The notes below the pieces were generated by a model that saw only the letters and a program-made list of their open reading frames with translations, searched no databases and had not been told where the DNA came from. DNA of 64,000 nt, taken from Streptomyces sp. NBC_01241. GTDB lineage: Bacteria; Actinomycetota; Actinomycetes; Streptomycetales; Streptomycetaceae. The position numbers and the translations under genes were made by a program. Of this stretch, positions 1 to 6,895 are shown piece by piece (position 1 is the first letter of the stretch; the number at the start of each line of letters is the position of its first letter). The stretch spans positions 5,738,501 through 5,802,500 of the forward strand of contig NZ_CP108494.1 in NCBI RefSeq assembly GCF_041435435.1. Direction: 5' to 3'.

Positions 1-409
1 CGTCGGTACCGATGCCGAGGAGCTGCAGGTCCACCCCGCCGACCTCGGCGAGCGCCTTGTCGTACGCCTGGCAGGCGGCCAGGACGTCCTCGGCGGAGCC
101 GTCGGGGCCCATGAAGGACGCCTCGGACAGGCCGAGCGGTTCGACGACCTCGCGCAGCACCACGGAGCGGTAGGACTCGGGGTGGCCCGCCGGCAGCCCG
201 ACGTACTCGTCGAGCTGGCAGATGCGGGCGCGCGAGGCGTCCACGGCGCCGGAGCGGACCTTGGCCGCCAGCGCCCGGTAGATGGGCAGCGGGGTAGAGC
301 CGGTGGCAACGCCGAGAAGGGCGTCGGGCTTGCGGCTCAGCAGTGCGCCGATGGCCTCTGCGATGAGTTCGCCGCCTGCCTTGGCGTCCGGGACGATGAC
401 AACTTCCAC
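1..409 (-). CDS. nagB: Glucosamine-6-phosphate deaminase, C-terminus beyond window edge
   Basis: NagB isomerises and deaminates glucosamine-6-phosphate to fructose-6-phosphate plus ammonium, the last cytoplasmic step of N-acetylglucosamine catabolism. The reading frame opens at a GTG (MEVVIVPDAKAGGELIA) and contains the sugar-phosphate loop GVATGSTPLPIYR near residue 35 and the segment CQLDEYVGLPAGHPESY near residue 65, both typical of the NagB family. About 136 N-terminal residues are present and the rest lies left of base 1. A DasR-type palindrome lies just upstream, as expected for an aminosugar gene in Streptomyces. The GTG at 409 is chosen because homology begins there; its ribosome binding site is weak. 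Confidence 0.93.
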   Translation of the reverse strand, partial: MEVVIVPDAKAGGELIAEAIGALLSRKPDALLGVATGSTPLPIYRALAAKVRSGAVDASRARICQLDEYVGLPAGHPESYRSVVLREVVEPLGLSEASFMGPDGSAEDVLAACQAYDKALAEVGGVDLQLLGIGTD

Positions 410-441
410 GCGGGGCCTGCCGATCTGAGGAATCGAGTCAA

Positions 442-457
442 TGTGGTATAGACCAAT
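442..457. promoter_or_regulatory. DasR-responsive element (dre) upstream of nagB
   Basis: TGTGGTATAGACCAAT matches the DasR palindrome core TGGTCTAGACCA with one mismatch in the left half. A partial second half-site (GTGGTCCAAT) follows at about 459-468. It lies 33 bases upstream of the nagB start. DasR is the GntR-family GlcNAc repressor of Streptomyces, so the inference is that nagB is derepressed by aminosugar phosphates. Confidence 0.75.
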
Positions 458-511
458 CGTGGTCCAATCTAGCAGAACCAGGTAACACCGACACGGCAGC
501 CTTGCCCGTCC

Positions 512-796
512 TTGTCGCACTCCGCCGCTTTTGCCGGGGAGGGTGAGCGGCCGGGCAGGATCACGTCCGGCGAGATGCCCGAACAGCATGCGAGGGCGCG
601 CCACATCCTCGGCCGGGGCGCGCCCGGGCTCCACGGGGAGGTCGCCGGGATCGCGCAGGGCGTCGAACCGGACGCCCGGGACGCACTGGTCGTCACGGCC
701 GGCAGCTCCGGCATCGGCCCGGGCCCGTGGAAACACCCGCGGGCCGCGGCGCCGGGACGGGACCCTCAGCCCGTTCGGCACCGCAGCCCGGAGTAG
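512..796 (+). pseudogene. Relic of a SIS-domain (GlmS/AgaS-like sugar isomerase) gene
   Basis: One frame across this otherwise gene-free stretch reads RITSGEMPEQHARARHILG, then GAPGLHGEVAGIAQ, then ALVVTAGSSG. This resembles the start of Streptomyces SIS-domain proteins, which typically carry an EMAEQP-type motif, a GAP..REVA helix and a VVLTARGTS strand. The similarity stops after about 70 codons and no SIS core follows, so at most it is a decayed fragment. A sugar-phosphate isomerase next to nagB and DasR boxes would make sense as part of an old aminosugar locus. The similarity was judged by eye, so confidence is low. The rest of 410-1078 holds only regulatory elements. Confidence 0.35.
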
Positions 797-906
797 GACC
801 GGCCGTCGCCTGAGCGCCGGACGGTCCGCTCGGCCGGCGGTGTGCGGTGCCCCCGGCCGGGGAGAGGTACCGGCGCGGTCAGGGCAGAGAGCGCGGGTAC
901 CTCGAT

Positions 907-931
907 CCACTCTCCTGTGCGGGGAGAGTGG
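907..931. promoter_or_regulatory. Inverted repeat upstream of the histidine kinase
   Basis: CCACTCTCC and GGAGAGTGG form a perfect 9-base inverted repeat separated by seven bases. It has no T-tract, so it is as likely an operator or leader structure as a terminator. It lies just upstream of a second DasR-like box. Confidence 0.4.
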
Positions 932-949
932 AGGCTCTGTCTTGAGCAT

Positions 950-965
950 TGTGGACTAGACCATT
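950..965. promoter_or_regulatory. Second DasR-like palindrome, upstream of the histidine kinase
   Basis: TGTGGACTAGACCATT carries the dre core TGGNCTAGACCA with one deviation from the perfect palindrome. It sits about 113 bases upstream of the sensor kinase start and on the far side of the SIS-domain relic. It could be the operator of the lost gene, or it could put the kinase under aminosugar control. Confidence 0.55.
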
Positions 966-1078
966 CGCCCGTGTCCATCCGTAGGAGCACCGCAATTTCC
1001 CGTGCTCATACTCCCTTGCACGTACGGCCGGGCCGCTCGGTTCGGAACCCGTACCCATCCGCGGGTACGCTCGCACAC

Positions 1079-2554
1079 GTGCCCTCCATGAACGACCTCG
1101 TCCGCCAGCACACAGCCCTCAGCGACACCGACCTGGAGTGGCTGCACCTGCTGGTCTCGGAGTGGCAGCTGCTCTCCGACCTCTCCTTCGCCGACCTCGT
1201 GCTGTGGGTCCCCACCCGCGACGGCACCCGCTACGTCTCCGTGGCCCAGATGCGGCCCAACACCGGCCCCACCTCCTATCAGGACGACATGGTCGGCCAC
1301 TTGGTGCCGCGCGGCCGCCGTCCGCTGCTGGACGCGGCGCTGGACGAGGGCCGGATCGTGCGCGAGGGCGACCCGGAGTGGCGCGAGGAGGTTCCGGTAC
1401 GCGTCGAGTCGATCCCCGTACGCCGTGAGGGCCGGGTCCTCGGAGTCATCGCCCGCAACACCAACCTCCTGACCGTACGCACGCCGTCCCGGCTGGAGCT
1501 CACCTACCTCCAGTCGGCCTCCGACCTCGCCCAGATGATCGCCGCGGGGACCTTCCCGTTCCCCGGCCAACAGGTCGACATGGACGCGTCACCGCGCGTC
1601 GGCGACGGGCTGGTCAGGCTCGACGCCGAAGGGGTCGTCCAGTACGCCAGCCCCAACGGCCTCTCCGCCTACCACCGCCTGGGCCTCGCCTCCGACCTGG
1701 TCGGCCAGCACCTGGGCGGGATCACCGCCGAACTGGCCCCGTCCCGCGGCCCGGTCGACGAGGCCCTGGTCAAACTCGCCAGCGGTTACGCGCCCCGCGA
1801 GTTCGAGGTCGAGTGCGCGGGCGGGGTGATCCAGCTCCGGGCGATCCCGCTCAAGCCCAAGGGAGTCCGGATCGGCTCCCTGGTCCTCCTCCGGGACGTC
1901 ACCGAACTGCGCCGCCGCGAGCGGGAGTTGATCACCAAGGATGCCACCATCCGGGAGATCCACCACCGGGTGAAGAACAACCTCCAGACCGTTGCTGCCC
2001 TGTTGCGGCTCCAGGCCCGCCGGATGGACTCGGCGCAGGGCCGCGAGGCGCTCAACGAGGCGGTACGGCGGGTCGGTTCGATCGCCATCGTCCATGAGAC
2101 GCTGTCTCAGAATCTGGACGAGCGGGTGGAGTTCGACGAGATCGCCGACCGGGTCATCGCGATGGTCGCCGAGATCTCCCCGGGCAAGGTCACCTGCCGC
2201 CGTACGGGCCGCTTCGGCATACTCGACGCCGAGGTGGCCACACCGCTCGCGATGGTACTCACCGAAGTTCTGCAGAACGCCCTGGAGCACGCGTTCACCC
2301 TCGCCGAGTCCGGCACGGTGGAGGTGTCGGCGGTGCGCGGCGGTTCCTCCGCCGAGCCGCGGCTGCTGATCACCGTTCAGGACGACGGCTGCGGTCTGCC
2401 CGAGGGTTTCGACCCGCAGCGCGCCGGCAATCTGGGGCTCCAGATCGTCAGGACACTGGTGGAAGGCGAGCTGGGCGGAACCTTCGGGATGGTCCCGGCC
2501 CCCGAGCGCGGCACCCAGGTCGTTCTCGACATCCCGGTCCGCGCCGATAAGTAG
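1079..2554 (+). CDS. PdtaS-like sensor histidine kinase (HisKA_2/HWE type)
   Basis: A cytosolic sensor kinase of about 491 residues. It has an N-terminal GAF-like sensor (roughly residues 1-160, VSEWQLLSDLSFADLVLWVP), a PAS domain (about 180-290) and a HisKA_2 dimerisation/phosphoacceptor helix with the motif IHHRVKNNLQTVAALLRLQ near residue 300. The HATPase domain follows, with an N-box (EVLQNALEHAF) and a G-box (DDGCGLPEGF, GNLGLQIV). No transmembrane segment is visible. By family, such kinases phosphorylate an ANTAR-type RNA-binding antiterminator encoded elsewhere. The GTG at 1079 is chosen over upstream starts because conserved sequence (PSMNDLVRQHTALSD) begins there; ATG 1088 is the alternative. 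Confidence 0.9.
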   Translation: MPSMNDLVRQHTALSDTDLEWLHLLVSEWQLLSDLSFADLVLWVPTRDGTRYVSVAQMRPNTGPTSYQDDMVGHLVPRGRRPLLDAALDEGRIVREGDPEWREEVPVRVESIPVRREGRVLGVIARNTNLLTVRTPSRLELTYLQSASDLAQMIAAGTFPFPGQQVDMDASPRVGDGLVRLDAEGVVQYASPNGLSAYHRLGLASDLVGQHLGGITAELAPSRGPVDEALVKLASGYAPREFEVECAGGVIQLRAIPLKPKGVRIGSLVLLRDVTELRRRERELITKDATIREIHHRVKNNLQTVAALLRLQARRMDSAQGREALNEAVRRVGSIAIVHETLSQNLDERVEFDEIADRVIAMVAEISPGKVTCRRTGRFGILDAEVATPLAMVLTEVLQNALEHAFTLAESGTVEVSAVRGGSSAEPRLLITVQDDGCGLPEGFDPQRAGNLGLQIVRTLVEGELGGTFGMVPAPERGTQVVLDIPVRADK

Positions 2555-2588
2555 CCCCGGTGGGGCCGGCCGGCCGACGCGGACACAG

Positions 2589-2627
2589 CAGTGAGCCCGG
2601 ACCGTCGATCACGGTCCGGGCTCACTG
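2589..2627. terminator. Bidirectional terminator between kinase and wblE
   Basis: A perfect 17-base inverted repeat (CAGTGAGCCCGGACCGT and its complement) with a five-base loop CGATC. It lies between the converging kinase and wblE genes and can serve both. Confidence 0.85.
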
Positions 2628-2733
2628 TTCATGCATGCGTTTCGGGGGTACTGCGCGCTGCGACTCGGGGGGCGGGGTTGTGCGTACGCTCTGTACGCGC
2701 CGCCTGGCTGAGGCTCGTAGCGGTGGCGTCGGA

Positions 2734-2991
2734 TCAGGCGCTGGCGTTACGCGCCCGGTTGCGAGCGGCACGGCGCTTCATTGCGCGGCGCTCGTCCTCA
2801 CTGAGGCCACCCCAGACGCCGGAGTCCTGGCCGGACTCGAGCGCCCACTGCAGGCACTGCTCCATGACGGGGCAGCGACGGCAGACGGCCTTGGCTTCCT
2901 CGATCTGCAGCAGCGCAGGACCGGTGTTGCCGATGGGGAAGAACAGCTCGGGGTCTTCCTCACGACAAACGGCGTTGTGACGCCAGTCCAT
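2734..2991 (-). CDS. wblE: WhiB-family iron-sulfur transcriptional regulator WblE
   Basis: An 85-residue Wbl protein. The four cluster cysteines are at 9, 37, 40 and 46 (Cys-X27-Cys-X2-Cys-X5-Cys). The WhiB turn GVWGG is at 58-62, and a basic C-terminal DNA-binding tail (RRAMKRRAARNR) follows. Family members bind a redox- and NO-sensitive [4Fe-4S] cluster and often act with the principal sigma factor. A good Shine-Dalgarno sequence (AAGGAGAGG) precedes the ATG. The position between a PdtaS-like kinase and a lipid kinase is the conserved wblE neighbourhood in Streptomyces. Confidence 0.93.
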   Translation of the reverse strand: MDWRHNAVCREEDPELFFPIGNTGPALLQIEEAKAVCRRCPVMEQCLQWALESGQDSGVWGGLSEDERRAMKRRAARNRARNASA

Positions 2992-3309
2992 GGCTGCTAC
3001 CTCTCCTTGGTATTACATCAGTTGCTTGTGAATGTGAACGCTTTCACGAATCCCCCCGCAGGTGAAGGGCCGACGCCCAGATGAACTGGTTGTGGTCCTG
3101 TGAAGTGAGGAGGGGTTCTGGCTCTCAGTGGAGGCCGTTGTTGCGGGCCGTCCCGATCGCCATGTAGAGATTCGCAAACCTCGGCGGCGGATACAACCCC
3201 TTCTGGAAAGTTTTTTTTGATTCCTCGGTGTCGACTAGGTCACAGCCGTACTTCTATGGGGTGGAGAGCAGCCCAAACGTTCGAGTTAAAGGACTTTGGT
3301 CCCTTCCAC
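2992..3309 (-). promoter_or_regulatory. Long wblE upstream region with a LacI-type palindrome
   Basis: About 320 bases without a convincing gene. They contain the wblE ribosome binding site near 3000-3010 and an operator-like palindrome at 3034-3047, GTGAACGCTTTCAC, with GTGAA/TTCAC arms resembling LacI/GalR-family sites. An A/T-rich patch with eight T residues lies near 3211-3218. Promoters for wblE are expected here, but no clear -10/-35 pair was recognised. Confidence 0.4.
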
Positions 3310-4278
3310 TCACACAATCACACGCAGTGCACGGCGTACGCCTGTGAACGTCACGCTGGTACGCACTCCCAGGTGGTCACCGTCCATCTGGAAGGGCAGT
3401 GGCGCCTTTGAATGCAAGGTGAAGTTCGTGAGGTCATGAAGTGAAACAGCGTGTTTGCCGCGAGGCCCCTTGTCGGGGCTTGAGGTGAGCAGCTGGGTGC
3501 CGTAGCGGGCGACCGCCGAAGTGGACAGCCGCTTCAGTCCGAGCACGTCCAGGCCGGTGTCGAAGCCGGCCTTCGGGGACGCGAACATGGGGCGATTCCC
3601 CAGGTAGGTCCAGGGGGCCGTGTTGGAGATTATCGACAGCGCGAGGCCGGTGACCGGTTCTTGTCCGGGTGTCTCCAGTGTCATCAGCCCGTGCCGCCGG
3701 TGTGGCTCCTCCAGGAATTGCCGGACCACCTGGCGCACGTACAAAGCATGCGTCGAGCGCTTGCCGCGTTCGCGCTGCTGTTCGACCCGGCCGACCACGC
3801 CCGCGTCGAATCCGAGCCCGGCGCAGAAAGTGAACCAGCGCTTGGGGACCGACTCGTCCTCCGTGCCCGGGGTGCCGGCCGCCAGTCCGAGACCGACCGT
3901 GCGTTCGGTTTGGTTGGCGAGCGCGTCCAGGATCGCGCCGGTCGCCTCCACGGCGTCGTTCGGCAGGCCCAGGGCGCGCGCGAAAACATTGGTGGAGCCG
4001 CCGGGAACCACCGCGAGGCTCGGCAGTCTGTCCAGGTCGGGGCCGTTGTGGAGCAGACCGTTGACCACCTCGTTGACCGTGCCGTCGCCGCCCAGGGCGA
4101 CCACCAGGTCGATCTCTCCGGAGTCCGCGGCCAGCCGCCCCAGGTCCCGGGCATGGCCCCGGTACTCCGTGGTCACGGCCTCCAGCTTCATCTCGCTGGC
4201 CAGCGCGTGAATGAGCACGTCGCGCGTCCGCGCACTGGTGGTGGTAGCAGCTGGATTGACCACAAGGAGTGCGCGCAT
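3310..4278 (-). CDS. Diacylglycerol/lipid kinase family protein (DAGK catalytic domain)
   Basis: A 322-residue protein of the bacterial YegS/DgkB-like lipid kinase superfamily, which transfers ATP phosphate to a diacylglycerol or related lipid. It begins MRALLVVNPAATTTSART and carries the nucleotide-binding loop ALGGDGTVNEVVNGL at about 78-92, followed by PGGSTNVFARALG. The C-terminal half has the beta-sandwich strands expected of the fold (PFQMDGDHLG). It starts at ATG 4278, since upstream codons show no family match. The true lipid substrate cannot be read from sequence. Confidence 0.85.
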   Translation of the reverse strand: MRALLVVNPAATTTSARTRDVLIHALASEMKLEAVTTEYRGHARDLGRLAADSGEIDLVVALGGDGTVNEVVNGLLHNGPDLDRLPSLAVVPGGSTNVFARALGLPNDAVEATGAILDALANQTERTVGLGLAAGTPGTEDESVPKRWFTFCAGLGFDAGVVGRVEQQRERGKRSTHALYVRQVVRQFLEEPHRRHGLMTLETPGQEPVTGLALSIISNTAPWTYLGNRPMFASPKAGFDTGLDVLGLKRLSTSAVARYGTQLLTSSPDKGPRGKHAVSLHDLTNFTLHSKAPLPFQMDGDHLGVRTSVTFTGVRRALRVIV

Positions 4279-4407
4279 GACGGCCAGACTACCTACCGCG
4301 CGGTATCGCACTGAAGTCCTGCCCCATGACCTTCACGCTCGGTGACGGCCCTGGTGCGTTCCCACCCCGGCTTCGCTTTCGCGGCGCCGGGATGCCAACC
4401 TGCAAGG

Positions 4408-4893
4408 GTGAGTAATCAGCAGAACACGCCCTCCTCGTCGTCGCCTCTGCCGTCGGTCGGACCGGCGAAGCCGAGCAGGATCACGCTCGTGGCCGGACTC
4501 ACTGCCCTGGAAGGGGCGGCGCTCGTCCTCGGCGGGATCTACATGCTGGTCATGGGACTGCTCGGCCGCCCCGAGAGCCCGCAGCAAGCGGAGATGGGCG
4601 GCCTCACACTGATCGCGCTCGGCCTGATCCCGCTGATCGCCGCGCGTGGCCTGCTGCGGCGGCGCAGCTGGAGCCGCGGCCCCGCGCTCATCACCCAGAT
4701 CATCGCGCTCCCGGTGGCCTGGACGCTGCTGAGGTCCCACGGCGTACTGATCCCGGCCGGGATCGTCCTCGCCGCGGTGGTCCTGACGGCGCTCTACCAG
4801 CTGGTCAGGCCGACGACGATCGACGCACTCGGCATCCGCCGCCCGGGCACCTCCTCGGAGGCCACGTCCGGCGGCACCGCACCGGACGCCTGA
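4408..4893 (+). CDS. Small integral membrane protein
   Basis: A protein of about 161 residues with a polar Ser/Pro-rich N-terminus and four predicted membrane helices (around ITLVAGLTALEGAALVLGG, GGLTLIALGLIPLIA, LITQIIALPVAWTLL and LIPAGIVLAAVVLTALYQL). The C-terminus is hydrophilic and probably cytoplasmic. The GTG at 4408 is chosen because Streptomyces relatives start with a short SNQQ-like polar stretch. It is divergent from the lipid kinase gene. No enzymatic motif is visible, and it is a conserved neighbour in this locus. Confidence 0.75.
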   Translation: MSNQQNTPSSSSPLPSVGPAKPSRITLVAGLTALEGAALVLGGIYMLVMGLLGRPESPQQAEMGGLTLIALGLIPLIAARGLLRRRSWSRGPALITQIIALPVAWTLLRSHGVLIPAGIVLAAVVLTALYQLVRPTTIDALGIRRPGTSSEATSGGTAPDA

Positions 4894-5005
4894 GCGGGGG
4901 GTCCGGGTGAGGCGGCCCTCGGGCGCCGCAGACCGCCCGGGTGCGCGCGGGCCGCACGGGGGCTGACGCCCCCGCTCTTCCGCGCGCTCGTATCGGCCCT
5001 TCGCG

Positions 5006-5959
5006 CTACTCCTCGACGAGCAGCCGCTCGCGCAGCTGCGCCAGCGTACGGGCCAGCAGCCGCGAGACGTGCATCTGCGAGATGCCGACCTCCTGCGCGA
5101 TCTGCGACTGGGTCATGTTGCCGAAGAAACGCAGCAGCAGGATCCGCTTCTCGCGCGGCGGCAGATCCTCCAGCAACGGCTTGAGGGACTCCCGGTACTC
5201 GACGCCCTCCAGCGCCTCGTCCTCGGAGCCCAGCGTGTCCGCGACCGCCGGGGACTCGTCGTCCGTGTCCGGCACGTCCAGCGAGAGCGTGCTGTATGCA
5301 TTGGCCGATTCCAGGCCCTCCAGGACCTCTTCCTCGGAAATGCCCAGCCGCTCCGCCAGCTCGTGCACCGTCGGCGAGCGGCCGTGCTGCTGGGAGAGCT
5401 CGGCGGTCGCCGTGGTGAGCGAGAGCCGCAGCTCCTGGAGCCGGCGCGGCACCCGGACCGCCCAGCCCTTGTCGCGGAAGTGGCGCTTGATCTCGCCGAC
5501 GACCGTGGGCGTCGCGTACGTGGAGAACTCGACGCCGCGGTCCGGGTCGAACCGGTCGACCGACTTGATCAGGCCGATCGTGGCGACCTGGGTCAGATCG
5601 TCCAGCGGTTCGCCGCGGTTGCGGAACCGGCGGGCCAGGTGCTCCACGAGCGGCAGATGCATCCGCACCAGCTGATTGCGCAGCTCCGCCTTCTCGGCCG
5701 ACCCGTCGGGAAGCTCGCGCAGTTCGATGAACAGCGCCCGCGCCCTGCTGCGGTCGTGTGGATCGTGGTGCCCGTGCTCGCTCATCTGGCCTGCCCGCTC
5801 CGCCTGCGACTGCTCCACCGCGATCGTACGGCCCGCGGGCCCGTCAGCCCCGTCCTCCGGATGGGGCAGGGCCTGCTGCTCCGGGATGCCTGCTGCGCGC
5901 ACCGCCCCTGGTCGCATCGTCTCGTCCCGCACAGGACCGTCCCCGTTCCCGCTGCTCAC
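5006..5959 (-). CDS. sigH: Stress/developmental RNA polymerase sigma factor SigH (SigB/F/G family)
   Basis: A 317-residue group 3 sigma factor. Region 2 contains the core-binding and -10 recognition segment (DDLTQVATIGLIKSVDRFD, FSTYATPTVVGEIKRHFRDK). Region 3 follows (PTVHELAERLGISEEEV), and region 4 ends in a helix-turn-helix (MTQSQIAQEVGISQMHVSRLL). The first 60 or so residues are a non-conserved Gln/Asp-rich extension, and in-frame starts within it (for example MSEHGHHDPHD) may yield shorter isoforms, as reported for Streptomyces SigH. It overlaps the upstream anti-sigma gene by four bases (ATGA), indicating translational coupling. Confidence 0.92.
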   Translation of the reverse strand: MSSGNGDGPVRDETMRPGAVRAAGIPEQQALPHPEDGADGPAGRTIAVEQSQAERAGQMSEHGHHDPHDRSRARALFIELRELPDGSAEKAELRNQLVRMHLPLVEHLARRFRNRGEPLDDLTQVATIGLIKSVDRFDPDRGVEFSTYATPTVVGEIKRHFRDKGWAVRVPRRLQELRLSLTTATAELSQQHGRSPTVHELAERLGISEEEVLEGLESANAYSTLSLDVPDTDDESPAVADTLGSEDEALEGVEYRESLKPLLEDLPPREKRILLLRFFGNMTQSQIAQEVGISQMHVSRLLARTLAQLRERLLVEE

Positions 5960-6369
5960 GCCGGCCCGGGTCCCGCGCCGCGCTGTTTGTACAGGCTGAT
6001 GCTGACCGTACGGTCATCGGCCACCGAGGAGTCGACCTTTCCGGCCAGTGCGGAGAGCACCGTCCAGGCGAAGGTGTCGCGCTCCGGCGCCCGGCCGTCC
6101 GTCGTCGGCGCCGACACCGTCACCTCGAGAGAATCCTCGACGAGCCGGAAGACGCAGCTGAGGACGGAGCCCGGCACGGCCTGCTGCAGCAGGATCGCGC
6201 AGGCCTCGTCGACCGCGATGCGAAGATCCTCGATCTCGTCGAGAGTGAAGTCCAAGCGCGCTGCGAGACCGGCCGTAGCCGTACGCAGCACCGACAGGTA
6301 GGCACCCGCAGCGGGCAGCCGGACCTCTACGAAGTCCTGATTCCCGGGCTCGCCTGCGATCTGGGACAC
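5956..6369 (-). CDS. prsH: SigH anti-sigma factor, HATPase/RsbW-like kinase
   Basis: A 137-residue GHKL-fold anti-sigma factor (also called UshX or RshA in Streptomyces) that sequesters SigH. The N-box is IRIAVDEACAIL-like (DLRIAVDEACAILLQQ), and a degenerate G-box lies near the C-terminus (AGKVDSSVADDRTVSISL). The GTG at 6369 is preferred to longer in-frame starts because GGAGGTGAGG lies directly upstream with good spacing. By family, release of the sigma factor involves an anti-anti-sigma partner encoded elsewhere. Its ATGA overlap with sigH shows co-expression. Confidence 0.85.
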   Translation of the reverse strand: MSQIAGEPGNQDFVEVRLPAAGAYLSVLRTATAGLAARLDFTLDEIEDLRIAVDEACAILLQQAVPGSVLSCVFRLVEDSLEVTVSAPTTDGRAPERDTFAWTVLSALAGKVDSSVADDRTVSISLYKQRGAGPGPA

Positions 6370-6588
6370 CCTCACCTCCAAGGTGGCACAAACTCTTTCG
6401 AGGATCCGGGAAGGGTGCCCCGGAGCCATGCGGTACGTCTTCGGTTCTGGCCCGGCGACGCTATCGCGATCCATGATGCCGTGTCGCCAGGCCCCAACCC
6501 ATGACTGTCACTCATGGTAAGCCTATGAGTACACAGGGTGGGTAGGGGTCTGCGCTGGTCAATTACGAACAACCGGCGCCGGTTTGAC

Positions 6589-6613
6589 GTACCCAGACCT
6601 CAGACGATCGAAC
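6589..6613 (-). promoter_or_regulatory. Possible SigB-type promoter reading toward prsH-sigH
   Basis: On the minus strand GTTC, fifteen bases and GGGTAC approximate the SigB/SigH consensus GTTT-N14-16-GGGTAY. It overlaps the last bases of the UBP zinc-finger gene and faces prsH-sigH, which would give autoregulation. The untranslated stretch to the chosen prsH start would be about 210 bases. Confidence 0.4.
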
Positions 6614-6860
6614 CGTCCTCGAAGCACCAGCGCCAGCTCTCGCCCGGTTCGAAGCTCCGCATCACCGGATGGCCGGTCTCCTTGAAGTGCGCCGTGGCGT
6701 GCTGCAGCGGCGACGAGTCGCAGCAGCCGACATGGCCGCAGACCAGACAGAGACGCAGCTGCACCGGGTGGCTGCCCGCCGCGAGGCAGCCGAGGCAGGT
6801 CTCGCTGAGCGGGGCCGGTTCGGGTCGTGGCAGCTCGGACACGTGCGGGCATTCACTCAT
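6600..6860 (-). CDS. UBP-type zinc-finger protein
   Basis: An 86-residue protein made almost entirely of one ZnF-UBP domain. It carries CLGC, CLVCGHVGCCDSS, then H..AHFKETGHPV and SWRWCFEDGSIV, so the Cys/His zinc ligands of the family are in place. In eukaryotes this fold binds free ubiquitin C-termini; in actinobacteria the ligand is unknown. The ATG at 6860 starts right before the first conserved residues (MSECPHVSEL). It is divergent from the antiporter gene, with 35 bases between the start codons. Confidence 0.85.
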   Translation of the reverse strand: MSECPHVSELPRPEPAPLSETCLGCLAAGSHPVQLRLCLVCGHVGCCDSSPLQHATAHFKETGHPVMRSFEPGESWRWCFEDGSIV

Positions 6861-6895
6861 GATTGTCAGGTTACGACGGATGCGAGGACCGTGAA

